From Candidatus Latescibacterota bacterium (lineage in GTDB: Bacteria > Latescibacterota > UBA2968 > UBA8231): 64,000 nucleotides of DNA. Position numbers and translations under genes: made by a program. The notes under the pieces are model-generated. The model had not been told where the DNA came from and did not search any database. It saw only the letters and a program-made list of their open reading frames with translations. This document shows, piece after piece, positions 44,703 to 53,084 of the stretch. Within the stretch, counting starts at the first letter, position 1, and each line of letters opens with the position of its first letter. The stretch covers positions 47,096-111,095 of the forward strand of contig JAJDUT010000017.1 of the NCBI GenBank assembly GCA_022826515.1, written 5' to 3'.

Positions 44703-45278
44703 ATGAGAATTTCAGTCGTCAGCAGTAGTCTCGATCCCGACAGTCACAGTAGGGTGCTTGCTATCATGTGTCGGACCGCTCTGGAGGACAAGGGCATCTC
44801 TGTTGACTTCATCGATCTTCGACAACTCGATCCGCCAAATTTCGACAACGACGAGATCTATTCATCCGAGGCGTACCAATCGTGCCACAGAATCATTGCG
44901 GCCTCTGATGCCGTCATCTTGGCGAGCCCAGTGTACAACTGGGCGTGTTGCGCTGAACTCAAGAAGTTTGTCGAATATATAGGCTCTACGCCACCAGACG
45001 GGTCGCTCAAAGGAGCTTTCTACGACAAAATAGTGATGTTCGTCAATGCGGGCGGGCTGCCACACAGCTATATGGCGTTTACGTCGCTGGCAACATCCCT
45101 CATGCTGGATTTCAAGTGCATTATCAGCCCGTATAACGTGTATGCCCACGGCGACAGTTGGGCGGAAGGCAAACTCGACGACGTAACGACGGCAAGATTA
45201 AACAGGTCTCTAGCTGTACTGACCGAACTTGCGGAGCGGCTCAAGAGCCGGTCCTATGGATCGGATTGGGAAATTTGA
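44703..45278 (+). CDS. NAD(P)H-dependent FMN reductase, flavodoxin-like fold (191 aa)
   Basis: Flavodoxin fold: the phosphate-binding MRISVVSSSLDPDSHSR, ILASPVYNWACCAELKKFVEY and VMFVNAGGLPHSYM are typical of NADPH-dependent FMN or quinone reductases. Starts 10 bases after the GFA gene. Its last 36 codons plus stop (45166-45278) are repeated at 48873-48985, the other side of a restriction-modification unit, so this gene is the left edge of that insertion. Confidence 0.82.
   Translation: MRISVVSSSLDPDSHSRVLAIMCRTALEDKGISVDFIDLRQLDPPNFDNDEIYSSEAYQSCHRIIAASDAVILASPVYNWACCAELKKFVEYIGSTPPDGSLKGAFYDKIVMFVNAGGLPHSYMAFTSLATSLMLDFKCIISPYNVYAHGDSWAEGKLDDVTTARLNRSLAVLTELAERLKSRSYGSDWEI
45166..45278 (+). 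repeat. Left 113-bp direct repeat bracketing the RM unit
   Basis: The 3' end of the FMN reductase gene. It matches 48873-48985 at 104 of 113 positions with no gaps, and all nine differences are transitions. Encodes KLDDVTTARLNR through SYGSDWEI-stop. Confidence 0.95.
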
Positions 45279-45506
45279 TTTCACATTCTGATCGGTGTGA
45301 CCAAATTGCCAATGGGTACGATCCATAACCAACTTTATTTGTAGCTGAGTAATGATAAATAAACCTAAATCAAGGCTGCACCTCAACTTAGACTACTGTC
45401 ATGTACTGAGGACAGCGTGTCAAAAGACGTATAGCTACCTAGAGAAGCTATTGCGTCCTCCGCAAAAAAAAGCGTTATTGAAAAATCAGCGAGCGAGTAC
45501 GTTCCT

Positions 45507-45540
45507 AACATCAGAGTAGCTCTGTCTCTGATGTTTTTCT
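45507..45540 (+). terminator. Rho-independent terminator between the FMN reductase and the RM unit
   Basis: AACATCAGAG (45507-45516) pairs perfectly with CTCTGATGTT (45526-45535) around a 9-base loop, followed by TTTCT. It would stop read-through from the reductase operon. The surrounding 45279-45548 stretch is AT-rich and shows no gene. Confidence 0.85.
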
Positions 45541-45548
45541 ATGCCTAA

Positions 45549-45695
45549 TCGTGTTGTGCGTGCTTGGATTTCATCGCCAAGATCGCCAAGATTATCGGGC
45601 ACAGTGCCGAGCTGGCGGACGACCGCATCTGCATCGGCTGGCCGCCGACCGACTGCTGGGTACTCGATCTGAACGACGAAGAGGACGCGACGTGA
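45549..45695 (+). pseudogene. 3' fragment of an unidentified gene, coupled to the methylase start
   Basis: A frame without an ATG runs from a stop at 45546 to TGA 45693-45695, encoding LDFIAKIAKIIGHSAELADD, GWPPTDCWVLDLNDEEDAT. It is GC-rich like core genes while its surroundings are AT-rich, and looks like the C-terminus of a lost protein I cannot name. Its TGA overlaps the GTG start of the methylase (GTGA), so it may once have been, or still be, translationally coupled. Confidence 0.5.
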
Positions 45696-47839
45696 AGAAC
45701 ACAAATAACTCGCCCCAAGAACTTGCGGAGCAACTCCAGACGATACAGGACTCGCTCTCAATGAGTCCTGCCCATCTCGCACAGGTGCTTGGGGTCTCTC
45801 TTGTAACCATTGATCGGTGGGCTCGCGGCGTTGGCCAACCCTCAATAGAGCAGTCGAAGCATATAAAAGACCTTCTTTCCTCTGCTAACCGGAGACCAGC
45901 CGACGTGTCGAAAGCCTTCCTCTCAAAAGGAGCTACTCGTCGAGCACTTAAGACCTCTCAGATGAATTTGTTCTTGAAGACACCTAAGGTCTGCCGACTT
46001 TCAACGCCAAATCCTCCAATACTCAAACGACTGAGAAACGGCGACGTGATCGGCTCGCCCGAATCTCTTCAGTCCGTGCTGCTTAGTAATCTGCAGCCGG
46101 CTCAGACTCCAGCAAAACCAGTGGCAACTGGGGCTAGTGCTGGAAAAAATACCTACACCTATGACGCCCACACTTACCATACTAAGGTTCCACCGCAAGG
46201 TATCGTGGAATTTCTCAACCACTATCTGCCCGACGGTGGCTTGGTGTTGGACCCATTTGCGGGTAGTGGCATGACGGGCGTAGCTACTAGAATCAGCGGC
46301 CACGACGTGATCCTAAATGAGTTGTCGCCTGCAGCATGCTTCATCGCTCACAACTTCACTGAAATAGTGGATCCCGATCTCTTCGTTGGGGCTCTAAACG
46401 AAATCATGGACTCCTTGGCTGATCTAAGACAATGGCTATACAGTACTGACTGCCGCGAATGTGGACGTCCGGTGGAAGCTAGTTATTTCGTTTGGTCTTA
46501 TAGGGTGAATTGCTACTGCTGTGATGCTGAGTTTATCCTTTGGGATCACAGTCGCAAGTACGGTCGTACCGTTCGAGAACACAAGATTCTAGCTGCTTTT
46601 CATTGCCCTATATGTGGAGAGCTTTTACAAAAAAAGAAGCTCCCGCGTACCTACGCAGAACCTGTTATAGTCGGCTACAAATGCTGTAGGAATGAAATTC
46701 GCGAGCATCCACCGAGCGACGCGGATATTGGTAGAATCGCTGAGATTGAGGCAGAAGCGCCTTTCGCCACTGGTTATATTCCGACCACGGAGTTGCCTGA
46801 TGGTGTCAATCTGAATCAGCCGAAACGTCATGGATTAACCTCTATTGACTCCTTTTACACAACTAGAAATCTGGCTGCTCTAAGCCAGATATGGCGGGCA
46901 ATCCATTGCATCGATGATATCGAAGTTGCATCGGCAATGGCCTTTGTTTTTACCTCTCTTTATCAAAGGGTTTCACGTCTCTCTGAGTACAGGTTTTGGG
47001 GTGGAAGTGGTAACATGGCCCGCTTCAACGTACCCTTTATTTTTAACGAAGCAAATGTGTTTATGACCTTTCGTAGAAAAGCCGAAAACATACTCGACCA
47101 TATCGAAACAACGGCGACCCAATACACGGCCAAGAAGGCTGTTGTATGTGGATCGGCGACTGAAATGAGTTGTATCCCAGATGAATCAGTAGATTTTGTA
47201 TTCACAGACCCGCCGTTCGGTGCAAATATCAACTACTCGGAGATGAACATCTTGTGGGAATCTTGGCTTGGGGAGTTTACAGATCCGAGTGATGAAGCAA
47301 TCATCAACCGAGTTCAAGGAAAAGGCATAGATGAATATGGCGAGCTGATGCAGAGAAGTTTAACAGAATGTCATCGAGTTCTACGCAAAGAGCATTGGAT
47401 GCTGCTCATATTCATGAATAGCTCGGCCAAAGTGTGGGAAGAGCTAAAGAGAGCCATTCGTGCAGCAGGATTTACCTTAGAGCGAGCAGACATCTTTGAC
47501 AAACAGCATTCGACATTTAAGCAGTTCGTCAGTCCTAACACTGCCGGCTGTGACCTCGTAATTCATTGTAAAAAGACAAGAGACATTGTCGAAACTACTC
47601 ATCAGCCACCTAGTCTCTCACTCAATGAATCGATACGTGACTTCCTTCAGGATTATCGAGGAAGAGTACCTACTACAGTTTACCTTCATGTTTCACGGTC
47701 AGAGGAGATTGATTACAAATTTCTTTATAGTGAGTGGATGAGTTACGCTCTTGTGAGGGATCACGAACTTAGTGACTTCTCTACATTTCGTGAGATCGCA
47801 TTTGAAGTACTGGAGTGCAGAGATAGTGATTCACCTTAA
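45692..47839 (+). CDS. HTH- and zinc-ribbon-containing DNA methyltransferase (N4/N6 type, 715 aa)
   Basis: Residues ~23-50 form an XRE-like helix-turn-helix (SPAHLAQVLGVSLVTIDRWA). SAM motif I is VLDPFAGSGMTGVATR at ~185-200, catalytic motif IV FTDPPFGANINYSEMN at ~504-518. Between them are two CxxC pairs each side (CRECG/CYCC, CPICG/CCRN), zinc-ribbon-like, as in COG1743-type DNA methylases. Probably modifies adenine or cytosine amino groups as the methylase of an RM system; the HTH could autoregulate. GTG 45692 follows GAGG. Its end overlaps the start of the candidate endonuclease. AT-richer than the flanks, so likely acquired. Confidence 0.8.
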   Translation: MKNTNNSPQELAEQLQTIQDSLSMSPAHLAQVLGVSLVTIDRWARGVGQPSIEQSKHIKDLLSSANRRPADVSKAFLSKGATRRALKTSQMNLFLKTPKVCRLSTPNPPILKRLRNGDVIGSPESLQSVLLSNLQPAQTPAKPVATGASAGKNTYTYDAHTYHTKVPPQGIVEFLNHYLPDGGLVLDPFAGSGMTGVATRISGHDVILNELSPAACFIAHNFTEIVDPDLFVGALNEIMDSLADLRQWLYSTDCRECGRPVEASYFVWSYRVNCYCCDAEFILWDHSRKYGRTVREHKILAAFHCPICGELLQKKKLPRTYAEPVIVGYKCCRNEIREHPPSDADIGRIAEIEAEAPFATGYIPTTELPDGVNLNQPKRHGLTSIDSFYTTRNLAALSQIWRAIHCIDDIEVASAMAFVFTSLYQRVSRLSEYRFWGGSGNMARFNVPFIFNEANVFMTFRRKAENILDHIETTATQYTAKKAVVCGSATEMSCIPDESVDFVFTDPPFGANINYSEMNILWESWLGEFTDPSDEAIINRVQGKGIDEYGELMQRSLTECHRVLRKEHWMLLIFMNSSAKVWEELKRAIRAAGFTLERADIFDKQHSTFKQFVSPNTAGCDLVIHCKKTRDIVETTHQPPSLSLNESIRDFLQDYRGRVPTTVYLHVSRSEEIDYKFLYSEWMSYALVRDHELSDFSTFREIAFEVLECRDSDSP

Positions 47840-48824
47840 CCATAATGCAACCTTGCCGGCTTTCACTGACGAAGAAGCCCTCAATGCAAAAATACGGCTT
47901 GCCACGCAAGTGGCTTCGATGATGGGTCGAAAGATGGAGGAAGGAGATTGGACCTCTGTCTACTGTCTTGCGAAGGGTATCCCTGAGACCGGTTGGAGCA
48001 ATCTCAATATCGATGTCATACATTCGGGACTTGGAGTAGAACAGAAATTGCTCCGCTGTAGCAATCTAAGAGGACGTTCCATAAGAACTTTTTGTGGTAC
48101 TACACTTATGCATCCGTCTGCTACAAGGTCTATACGTATTGAAGATGTTGACCAATCTGCGGATACCGTCATGCAGGATGTGCTTGAGCAGTACAACTCG
48201 CTCATTGATGAGAGGACGGAGAATGTGCGAAAGAGCGCACCAGAGGTGAAACCGGATATGAGAATCGGGTGGCTCTTGTGGGAAAATACATTGAGGGAGT
48301 TCATGTATTTTGAGCAACGGCTCAGCAAGTTGAATGTCACCGACTTCTATGCTGAATGGAACGAGACGCCCCCGCGAGGTGCCCGAAAAGGAAGTAAGAG
48401 TCTATGGATCTATGAACGCGATACCCATCAAAAGAGATATTCAGTTACAACCTCTGCTGGGATAAAGATCCAGCCGTATTTCGATGTTCCTTCACCAACT
48501 GATCCTAATCTATACTACTTTCGAGTTCAAAGTGAGCCAGTAGATTCAGATACCGTGAATCTCTGGGTTTCGTCCGCAACGGCTCGGTCACTTGAGCGAA
48601 TTCTCGGGAACCTTACGAAGGAGGCCGTAAGCGATGTAATCCTTGAGATAAGCAGAGACCTATTCAAAGGACTGACGGATAATAAAATCGAGGACGACAT
48701 TGCAGTGCCAATCCAAGTATCCATGAAGGCGTTCGAGGTACTTTGCTCCACATGGGATGGTGTTAGTGATGAACACCGGGTGCAGCTACTCATTGAATCC
48801 CTATATATGTTGGGGCATTCGTAA
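47826..48824 (+). CDS. Candidate restriction endonuclease, PD-(D/E)XK type (332 aa)
   Basis: No family recognised by name. Residues ~60-75, NIDVIHSGLGVEQKLLR, contain Asp followed by Glu-Gln-Lys on a predicted strand, the D...E-x-K signature of PD-(D/E)XK nucleases. The rest is mixed alpha/beta with basic patches (RGARKGSKSLWIYERDTHQ). GTG 47826 is picked because it overlaps the methylase end by 14 bases and gives a sensible N-terminus; an upstream start at 47772 is possible. Being coupled to a DNA methylase within a repeat-bracketed insert supports a restriction role. Confidence 0.6.
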   Translation: MIHLNHNATLPAFTDEEALNAKIRLATQVASMMGRKMEEGDWTSVYCLAKGIPETGWSNLNIDVIHSGLGVEQKLLRCSNLRGRSIRTFCGTTLMHPSATRSIRIEDVDQSADTVMQDVLEQYNSLIDERTENVRKSAPEVKPDMRIGWLLWENTLREFMYFEQRLSKLNVTDFYAEWNETPPRGARKGSKSLWIYERDTHQKRYSVTTSAGIKIQPYFDVPSPTDPNLYYFRVQSEPVDSDTVNLWVSSATARSLERILGNLTKEAVSDVILEISRDLFKGLTDNKIEDDIAVPIQVSMKAFEVLCSTWDGVSDEHRVQLLIESLYMLGHS

Positions 48825-48872
48825 CCCATTAGTATGAGCAGGGATATCTTGATGACGGCAATTGGATTAAGT

Positions 48873-48985
48873 AAGGCGAACTCGACGACGCAACGACGGC
48901 AAGATTAAACAGGCCTCTAGCTGCACTGACCGAACTTGCGGAGCGACTCAAGAACCGGTCCTATGGATCGGACTGGGAAATCTAA
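48873..48985 (+). repeat. Right 113-bp direct repeat bracketing the RM unit
   Basis: Diverged copy of 45166-45278. It still reads ELDDATTARLNR to SYGSDWEI-stop in frame but has no upstream part of the reductase gene. Its stop overlaps the start of the next gene (TAATG), which suggests this was the original reductase-downstream gene junction. Confidence 0.95.
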
Positions 48986-49383
48986 TGCCAAACTGCGATT
49001 ACAGCCTTACGTGGTATCACGGCTCTCAGGAAGAGCTGACGAAACTGCGGGTCGGGAGTTCGATCACACAGAATAGAAATGTGGCGAAAGCGTTCTCGCA
49101 TAGACCATCAATTGTTTCTATGTCTGACGAAGGGGAGTCTCTATCTGACAAACTCAGAATTAAGCACAACGGCGTCACGCCCGGTTATCTCTATGTCGTC
49201 TCCGATGACATTGGGCCTGAGGATGTGTATCCCCATCCCCACCCGGCAAATGCCGATCGCTGGGAGTGGCTGACCAATCGGGAATTGAAGCTGGAACTCA
49301 TCGAACAGACTATCGTAACGGACGAAGAACGTCTGACAGACGAAGAAATCGCCGAGATAAGGCAGAAACCATTCGTAGGGTGA
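48985..49383 (+). CDS. Hypothetical protein, possibly ADP-ribosyltransferase-like (132 aa)
   Basis: WYHGSQEELTKLRVGSSITQ at the N-terminus resembles the first strand and following loop (Y/W-H-G-S...L...G) of ADP-ribosyltransferase-like folds, and GYLYVVSDDIG could be a second strand; no catalytic glutamate can be assigned with confidence. The C-terminal third is acidic. ATG 48985 overlaps the last base of the repeat copy's stop (TAATG). Probably the original neighbour of the FMN reductase before the RM unit entered. Confidence 0.5.
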   Translation: MPNCDYSLTWYHGSQEELTKLRVGSSITQNRNVAKAFSHRPSIVSMSDEGESLSDKLRIKHNGVTPGYLYVVSDDIGPEDVYPHPHPANADRWEWLTNRELKLELIEQTIVTDEERLTDEEIAEIRQKPFVG

Positions 49384-49417
49384 TCCTGCCAGCTTGCAAA
49401 TCCCTTGCCCTTTCGCT

Positions 49418-49435
49418 TGTTTCAGTGCTGAAACA
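49418..49435. other. Perfect 8-bp inverted repeat upstream of the amidohydrolase gene
   Basis: TGTTTCAGTGCTGAAACA in the 129-base gap between 49383 and 49513. Size and symmetry would suit an operator or a weak hairpin; there is no T-run after it. No function can be shown. Confidence 0.3.
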
Positions 49436-49512
49436 GCCGCGTAGTACGTCCACTTTCTGTGCGAAAATAACGAAGTGCGATTAACAAACACCTCTTTGAA
49501 AGGCCGCTTCAA

Positions 49513-50292
49513 ATGCTGATAATCGACACGCATTGCCACGCCGGGAACAACTGGTTCGAGCCTATCGAGACACTCGAATTCGAGATGGATCGCAACGGCG
49601 TTGACAAGGCCGCCCTCATCCAACACGGCGGCACCTACGACAACACCTACCTCCTCCAAGAGGCCGCCAAGCGACCAGACCGTTTCAAAATTGCAGTCCT
49701 CGTCGATCCCGAGTCCTGCGATCCACTCGGCGATCTTGCGCAACTCGCAGAGCAAGGGGCCGCCGGTGTTCGCATCGCCCCCGGTGGACAGTTCGCCAAC
49801 GCAGGCCCTTACGACATGTGGCGCAGAGCCGGCGAACTCGGCCTCGTAGTCTCCAGCATCGGCAATGCACCCCAGTTCGCTGCCGGCGACTTCTCGCGCG
49901 TGCTCGATGCGTGCCCCGACACACACGTCATCCTCGAACACCTCGCAGGCGTGGGCATTGCCGAGCCGCCCTACGCCGATTACGCCAAAGCCCTGCAACA
50001 CGGCGAGCGCGACAACACCAGCATCAAAGTCCCCGGCTTAGGCGAAATCTGCGCCCGCCCGCCGCGCCTGCTCCCCGAACTCGAATTCGGCCACGTACCA
50101 CCACTGTTCGAGATGGCCAAGGACGCATTCGGCGTGCAACGCATGATGTGGGGCAGCGACTTCCCGCCCAGCGCCGGCAGAGAGGGCTACGCCAATACGC
50201 TACGCGCCGTCATCGAGCATCCAGCCTTTGCCGACGGCGATGATATCGAGTGGGTCATGGGGAAGACCGCGGCGCGCGTGTGGGGATTCTAA
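49513..50292 (+). CDS. Amidohydrolase family 2 (PF04909-type) metal hydrolase (259 aa)
   Basis: TIM-barrel hydrolase or decarboxylase. IIDTHCHAGNNWF gives the N-terminal metal-binding His-x-His, VILEHLAG a further ligand, and RMMWGSDFPPSAGREGY the catalytic Asp. Members include 2-pyrone-4,6-dicarboxylate lactonases and decarboxylases; the substrate here is unknown. GAAAGG is ~11 bases before ATG 49513. Confidence 0.85.
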   Translation: MLIIDTHCHAGNNWFEPIETLEFEMDRNGVDKAALIQHGGTYDNTYLLQEAAKRPDRFKIAVLVDPESCDPLGDLAQLAEQGAAGVRIAPGGQFANAGPYDMWRRAGELGLVVSSIGNAPQFAAGDFSRVLDACPDTHVILEHLAGVGIAEPPYADYAKALQHGERDNTSIKVPGLGEICARPPRLLPELEFGHVPPLFEMAKDAFGVQRMMWGSDFPPSAGREGYANTLRAVIEHPAFADGDDIEWVMGKTAARVWGF

Positions 50293-50331
50293 CGAGAAAA
50301 CTAACTTCCCGGTGGGAAATAACAGAGCGAC

Positions 50332-50955
50332 ATGGCCAAAGAAAAAAAGAAAACCTCGCGCCAAGCGTATGGCATCACGGTACTCAAAGCCGCTCACCCT
50401 CAAGTGCGCGCCAAAAAAAAGAAGCACGAGCCCTGCATCCACGGCAACAAATTCTGGAACTCGAGCTGGTGCGTGATGGACTTCCTCTCGCACCAAGGTC
50501 TGCCGCCAAAGGCGCGGGTCTTGGATATAGGCTGCGGTTGGGGCCTCGCCGGGATATACTGCGCCAAAAACCACGGTGCCCGCGTCACGGGCATGGACGC
50601 GGACGCGGCGGTCTTTCCCTACCTGCAGCTACACGCTGAGATCAACGATGTCGAGATAGAGACTTGGCGCTGCAAGTTCGAGAAGGTGAAAAAGAAACAC
50701 CTACGCCAAACCAACCTGATCATCGGAGCCGATATTTGCTTCTGGGACGACATGGTCAAGCCGCTCTACAAGCTGATCAAAAAGGCGGTCGAGGTCGAAG
50801 TCGGGCAGATCATCATCGCCGACCCGGGCCGCCCGCCCTTTCACGAGCTGAGCGAAAAGGTCATCGGGAAGCTCGGCGGCGAACTCAAGGAGTGGGAAAT
50901 CAACGGCGAGGTCAAAGCCGACGCGTACCTGCTTATCACAGGCACGCTGCCCTAG
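50332..50955 (+). CDS. Class I SAM methyltransferase, METTL21/protein-lysine-methylase-like (207 aa)
   Basis: After a lysine-rich start (MAKEKKKTSRQ) come WNSSWCVMDFLSHQGLPPKA, motif I VLDIGCGWGLAGIYCAKNHG, an acidic TGMDADAAVF and LIIGADICFWDDMVKPLYKL, which replaces the usual motif IV. The layout resembles methyltransferase family 16 proteins that modify protein lysines, but small-molecule substrates are possible. Located 39 bases after the amidohydrolase gene. Confidence 0.75.
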   Translation: MAKEKKKTSRQAYGITVLKAAHPQVRAKKKKHEPCIHGNKFWNSSWCVMDFLSHQGLPPKARVLDIGCGWGLAGIYCAKNHGARVTGMDADAAVFPYLQLHAEINDVEIETWRCKFEKVKKKHLRQTNLIIGADICFWDDMVKPLYKLIKKAVEVEVGQIIIADPGRPPFHELSEKVIGKLGGELKEWEINGEVKADAYLLITGTLP

Positions 50956-50975
50956 CGCTTACCAACGTCATTTCG

Positions 50976-51003
50976 CATCTGCGTTCATCTGCGGATACCT
51001 TGC
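50976..51003. repeat. CATCTGCG-type dispersed repeat, copy 2
   Basis: CATCTGCGTTCATCTGCGGA followed by TACCTTG, between a plus-strand methyltransferase and a minus-strand dehydrogenase. Confidence 0.6.
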
Positions 51004-51040
51004 CGTCGTGCGACAGCCGATAGGGCTTTGCAACCCTTTC

Positions 51041-51997
51041 TCAGAACCAGCTCTCCTTATCCACCACGTTCACCAGCTCATCACCACGAGCAAAGCGCTT
51101 GCAATTTTCCACCATCAGGTCGCGCCGGCGCTCGCTCAGATAAGGACCGGCCGCGGCCACGTGCGGGGTCATCAGGAAGTTCGGGGCCGTCCACAGCGGG
51201 TGCTCCGGCGGCAGCGGCTCCTGCTCAAACACATCTAGGGCAGCACCGGCGATTTGGCCCTCGCGCAGGGCTTGGTCGAGGTCGGCCAACTTGACGTTCG
51301 CCCCGCGACCAATGTTGACGAAGTACGCACTATTCTTCATCTGCTCGAACCGGGCGCTGGTGAAAAAACCCTCGGTCTGCGGCGTCTGCGGCACGGTGAG
51401 AATGACGAAATCCGCCCTCGGCAGATGCTGGTTGAGCTCGTCCGGGCGATATAATTCGTCAACGCCCGGAGGCGGCGACTCAACGCGAGGATCAATGCCA
51501 ACGGTCGTCATGCCCCAGTTCTTGCACTGGCGCGCGGTCTCTGCACCAATCCCGCCGACGCCGACGATCAGCGCGGTGGCCTCGGGCAGATAGGTCGAGG
51601 GACTCGCTTCCCCTCCGCTGCGCCATTGGCCGTCGAACTGGTAGCGGAAGTAGCGGTGCATGCCGCGCGAGAGCGCCAGCACAAAGGCCATGATGTGGGC
51701 CGAGATGTGGTCGTTGAAGATGCCGCGAAAATTGGTCACCACCACGTCGCTGGCGATAAGTTCCGGGAAGTAATACCCCTTGGCCGGGCCAGCGGCTGGG
51801 GCGGCCAACCACTTGAGCTGGACGGCCGCGGCCAACAGCTCTGAGTCCAAGGTGCCGAAACAGGCTTGCGCCGTGGGCAGAGCGGCTAGGGCTTCGGCGC
51901 GGCTTTCGCATTGGACGATCTCCATCGCGGGGACCGCTTCAGACATTGCTGCGGCTAGCTCGCGGGCGGGTGACAGAAAGACGAACTTAAAGGACAT
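51041..51997 (-). CDS. D-isomer-specific 2-hydroxyacid dehydrogenase (318 aa)
   Basis: NAD(P)-dependent reduction of a 2-keto acid. NAD motif LIVGVGGIGAETARQCKNWG, catalytic Arg in VNIGRGANVKLADL, Glu in FEQEPLPPEHPLW and His in MTPHVAAAGPYL. The N-terminal catalytic domain is short. The ATG at 51997 follows AAAGGA; the frame opens 60 codons further upstream without support. Diverges from the MNT/HEPN pair. Confidence 0.87.
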   Translation of the reverse strand: MSFKFVFLSPARELAAAMSEAVPAMEIVQCESRAEALAALPTAQACFGTLDSELLAAAVQLKWLAAPAAGPAKGYYFPELIASDVVVTNFRGIFNDHISAHIMAFVLALSRGMHRYFRYQFDGQWRSGGEASPSTYLPEATALIVGVGGIGAETARQCKNWGMTTVGIDPRVESPPPGVDELYRPDELNQHLPRADFVILTVPQTPQTEGFFTSARFEQMKNSAYFVNIGRGANVKLADLDQALREGQIAGAALDVFEQEPLPPEHPLWTAPNFLMTPHVAAAGPYLSERRRDLMVENCKRFARGDELVNVVDKESWF

Positions 51998-52175
51998 GGC
52001 GTTCCTTTCGCTAATTTGCACAGTGCTAGGGCAACTCTGGCGAGGAATATATCGCAAGACACCTGAGACGCAATCTCTCCCGCTCCTGCCAAACCGTTCA
52101 CTTTTGTCGGCATCATGCGTATATTTCTCGCTAGACGCAGCATCGCTACTAGACCCTCGATCAACGGCTTTGGCC

Positions 52176-52556
52176 ATGCCTACCTATTTCCCAATAACAC
52201 CCGCTGAAATGGATGCCTACCGCGAGGCGGCTCGCCAACGCCACAGTGCCGAAAAGGAGCGTCAGCGCGAACGCCGTCAGCGCGCTTGGGATCTGGCGCG
52301 GCAAGCCGCCCGCCTACTAGAGGAACGCTTCAACGCCAAGCGGGTGGTGCTCTTCGGCTCACTGGCGCACGAGGACCGATTCAACCCCTGGTCCGACGTG
52401 GATATCGCCGCTTGGGGCCTCCGGCCAGAGGACACTTGGCGAGCACTCGGAGCGGTCATGGACCTCGACCCGGATATCGAAGTAAACTTGGTCGATATGG
52501 CCTGTTGCCGTCCCGCGCTAAGAGCGGTTATCGAGCGCGAAGGAATTGATCTATGA
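52176..52556 (+). CDS. MNT-domain nucleotidyltransferase (MntA-like antitoxin, 126 aa)
   Basis: The minimal nucleotidyltransferase signature VVLFGSLAHEDRFNPWSDVD (G61-S62 and D74/D76) is intact. An unusual basic, glutamine-rich helix (EKERQRERRQRAWDLARQ) precedes it. In HepT/MntA systems the MNT protein AMPylates a tyrosine of the HEPN toxin and so silences it. The stop overlaps the HEPN start (ATGA), so the pair is translationally coupled. No clear ribosome site before ATG 52176. Confidence 0.8.
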   Translation: MPTYFPITPAEMDAYREAARQRHSAEKERQRERRQRAWDLARQAARLLEERFNAKRVVLFGSLAHEDRFNPWSDVDIAAWGLRPEDTWRALGAVMDLDPDIEVNLVDMACCRPALRAVIEREGIDL

Positions 52557-53041
52557 TCTCTCGCCACATCGTCAGTGCCGAGCGCATCCGCAGCGAATTG
52601 GAAAACATAGAGGAGGTCGTCACTCGGGTCCGCAGAGCAGCGGAGGCCAGCGAAGGAGACTCGGTGAATAGCGACCTCTATTGGGACGCGATCGCGCTCA
52701 ACCTACACGATTTCTACACCGGCCTGGAGCGCGTTTTGCGCTATATCGCCACTGAAGTAGATGGACATGTACCCGCAGGTGCCGAATGGCATCAAGAGTT
52801 GCTGCGGCAAATGGCCACCCCGCTACCGCAAATACGGCCGGCCGTATTTTCTAACGAGACCATCAAGCGTTTGGACGAATATCTGCGCTTCCGCCACGTG
52901 GTGCGCAACGTCTATGCCTTTGAGTTTGACCCGCAGAGGATGAGGCCGCTGGTCAAAGCGCTAGCTGGCGACTTCGCCCAAGTCAAGGGCGAACTGGCGG
53001 TCTTTATCGACTTTCTCGCAGGATTGGCCGACGCCGACTAA
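52553..53041 (+). CDS. HEPN-domain protein (HepT-like) with altered active-site motif (162 aa)
   Basis: Helical protein paired with the MNT gene upstream. The expected Rx4HxY motif reads R114-HVVR-N119-V-Y121, with Asn instead of the catalytic His, while the target Tyr is kept. The second HEPN protein in this window (60817-61320) has the canonical His and shares FYxGxExVxxxIA, GAxWHxELLxQM and YLxFRHxVR, so they are homologues. RNase activity is doubtful here. Confidence 0.78.
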   Translation: MISRHIVSAERIRSELENIEEVVTRVRRAAEASEGDSVNSDLYWDAIALNLHDFYTGLERVLRYIATEVDGHVPAGAEWHQELLRQMATPLPQIRPAVFSNETIKRLDEYLRFRHVVRNVYAFEFDPQRMRPLVKALAGDFAQVKGELAVFIDFLAGLADAD

Positions 53042-53084
53042 CGCGCCCCTCTGGCCGCGGTGGGGCGAAAAGGTTTTGCATCCC

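Noticed and set aside
51780..52175. Long N-terminal extension of the MNT protein
   Set aside because: It is antisense to the 2-hydroxyacid dehydrogenase and unlike any MNT protein.
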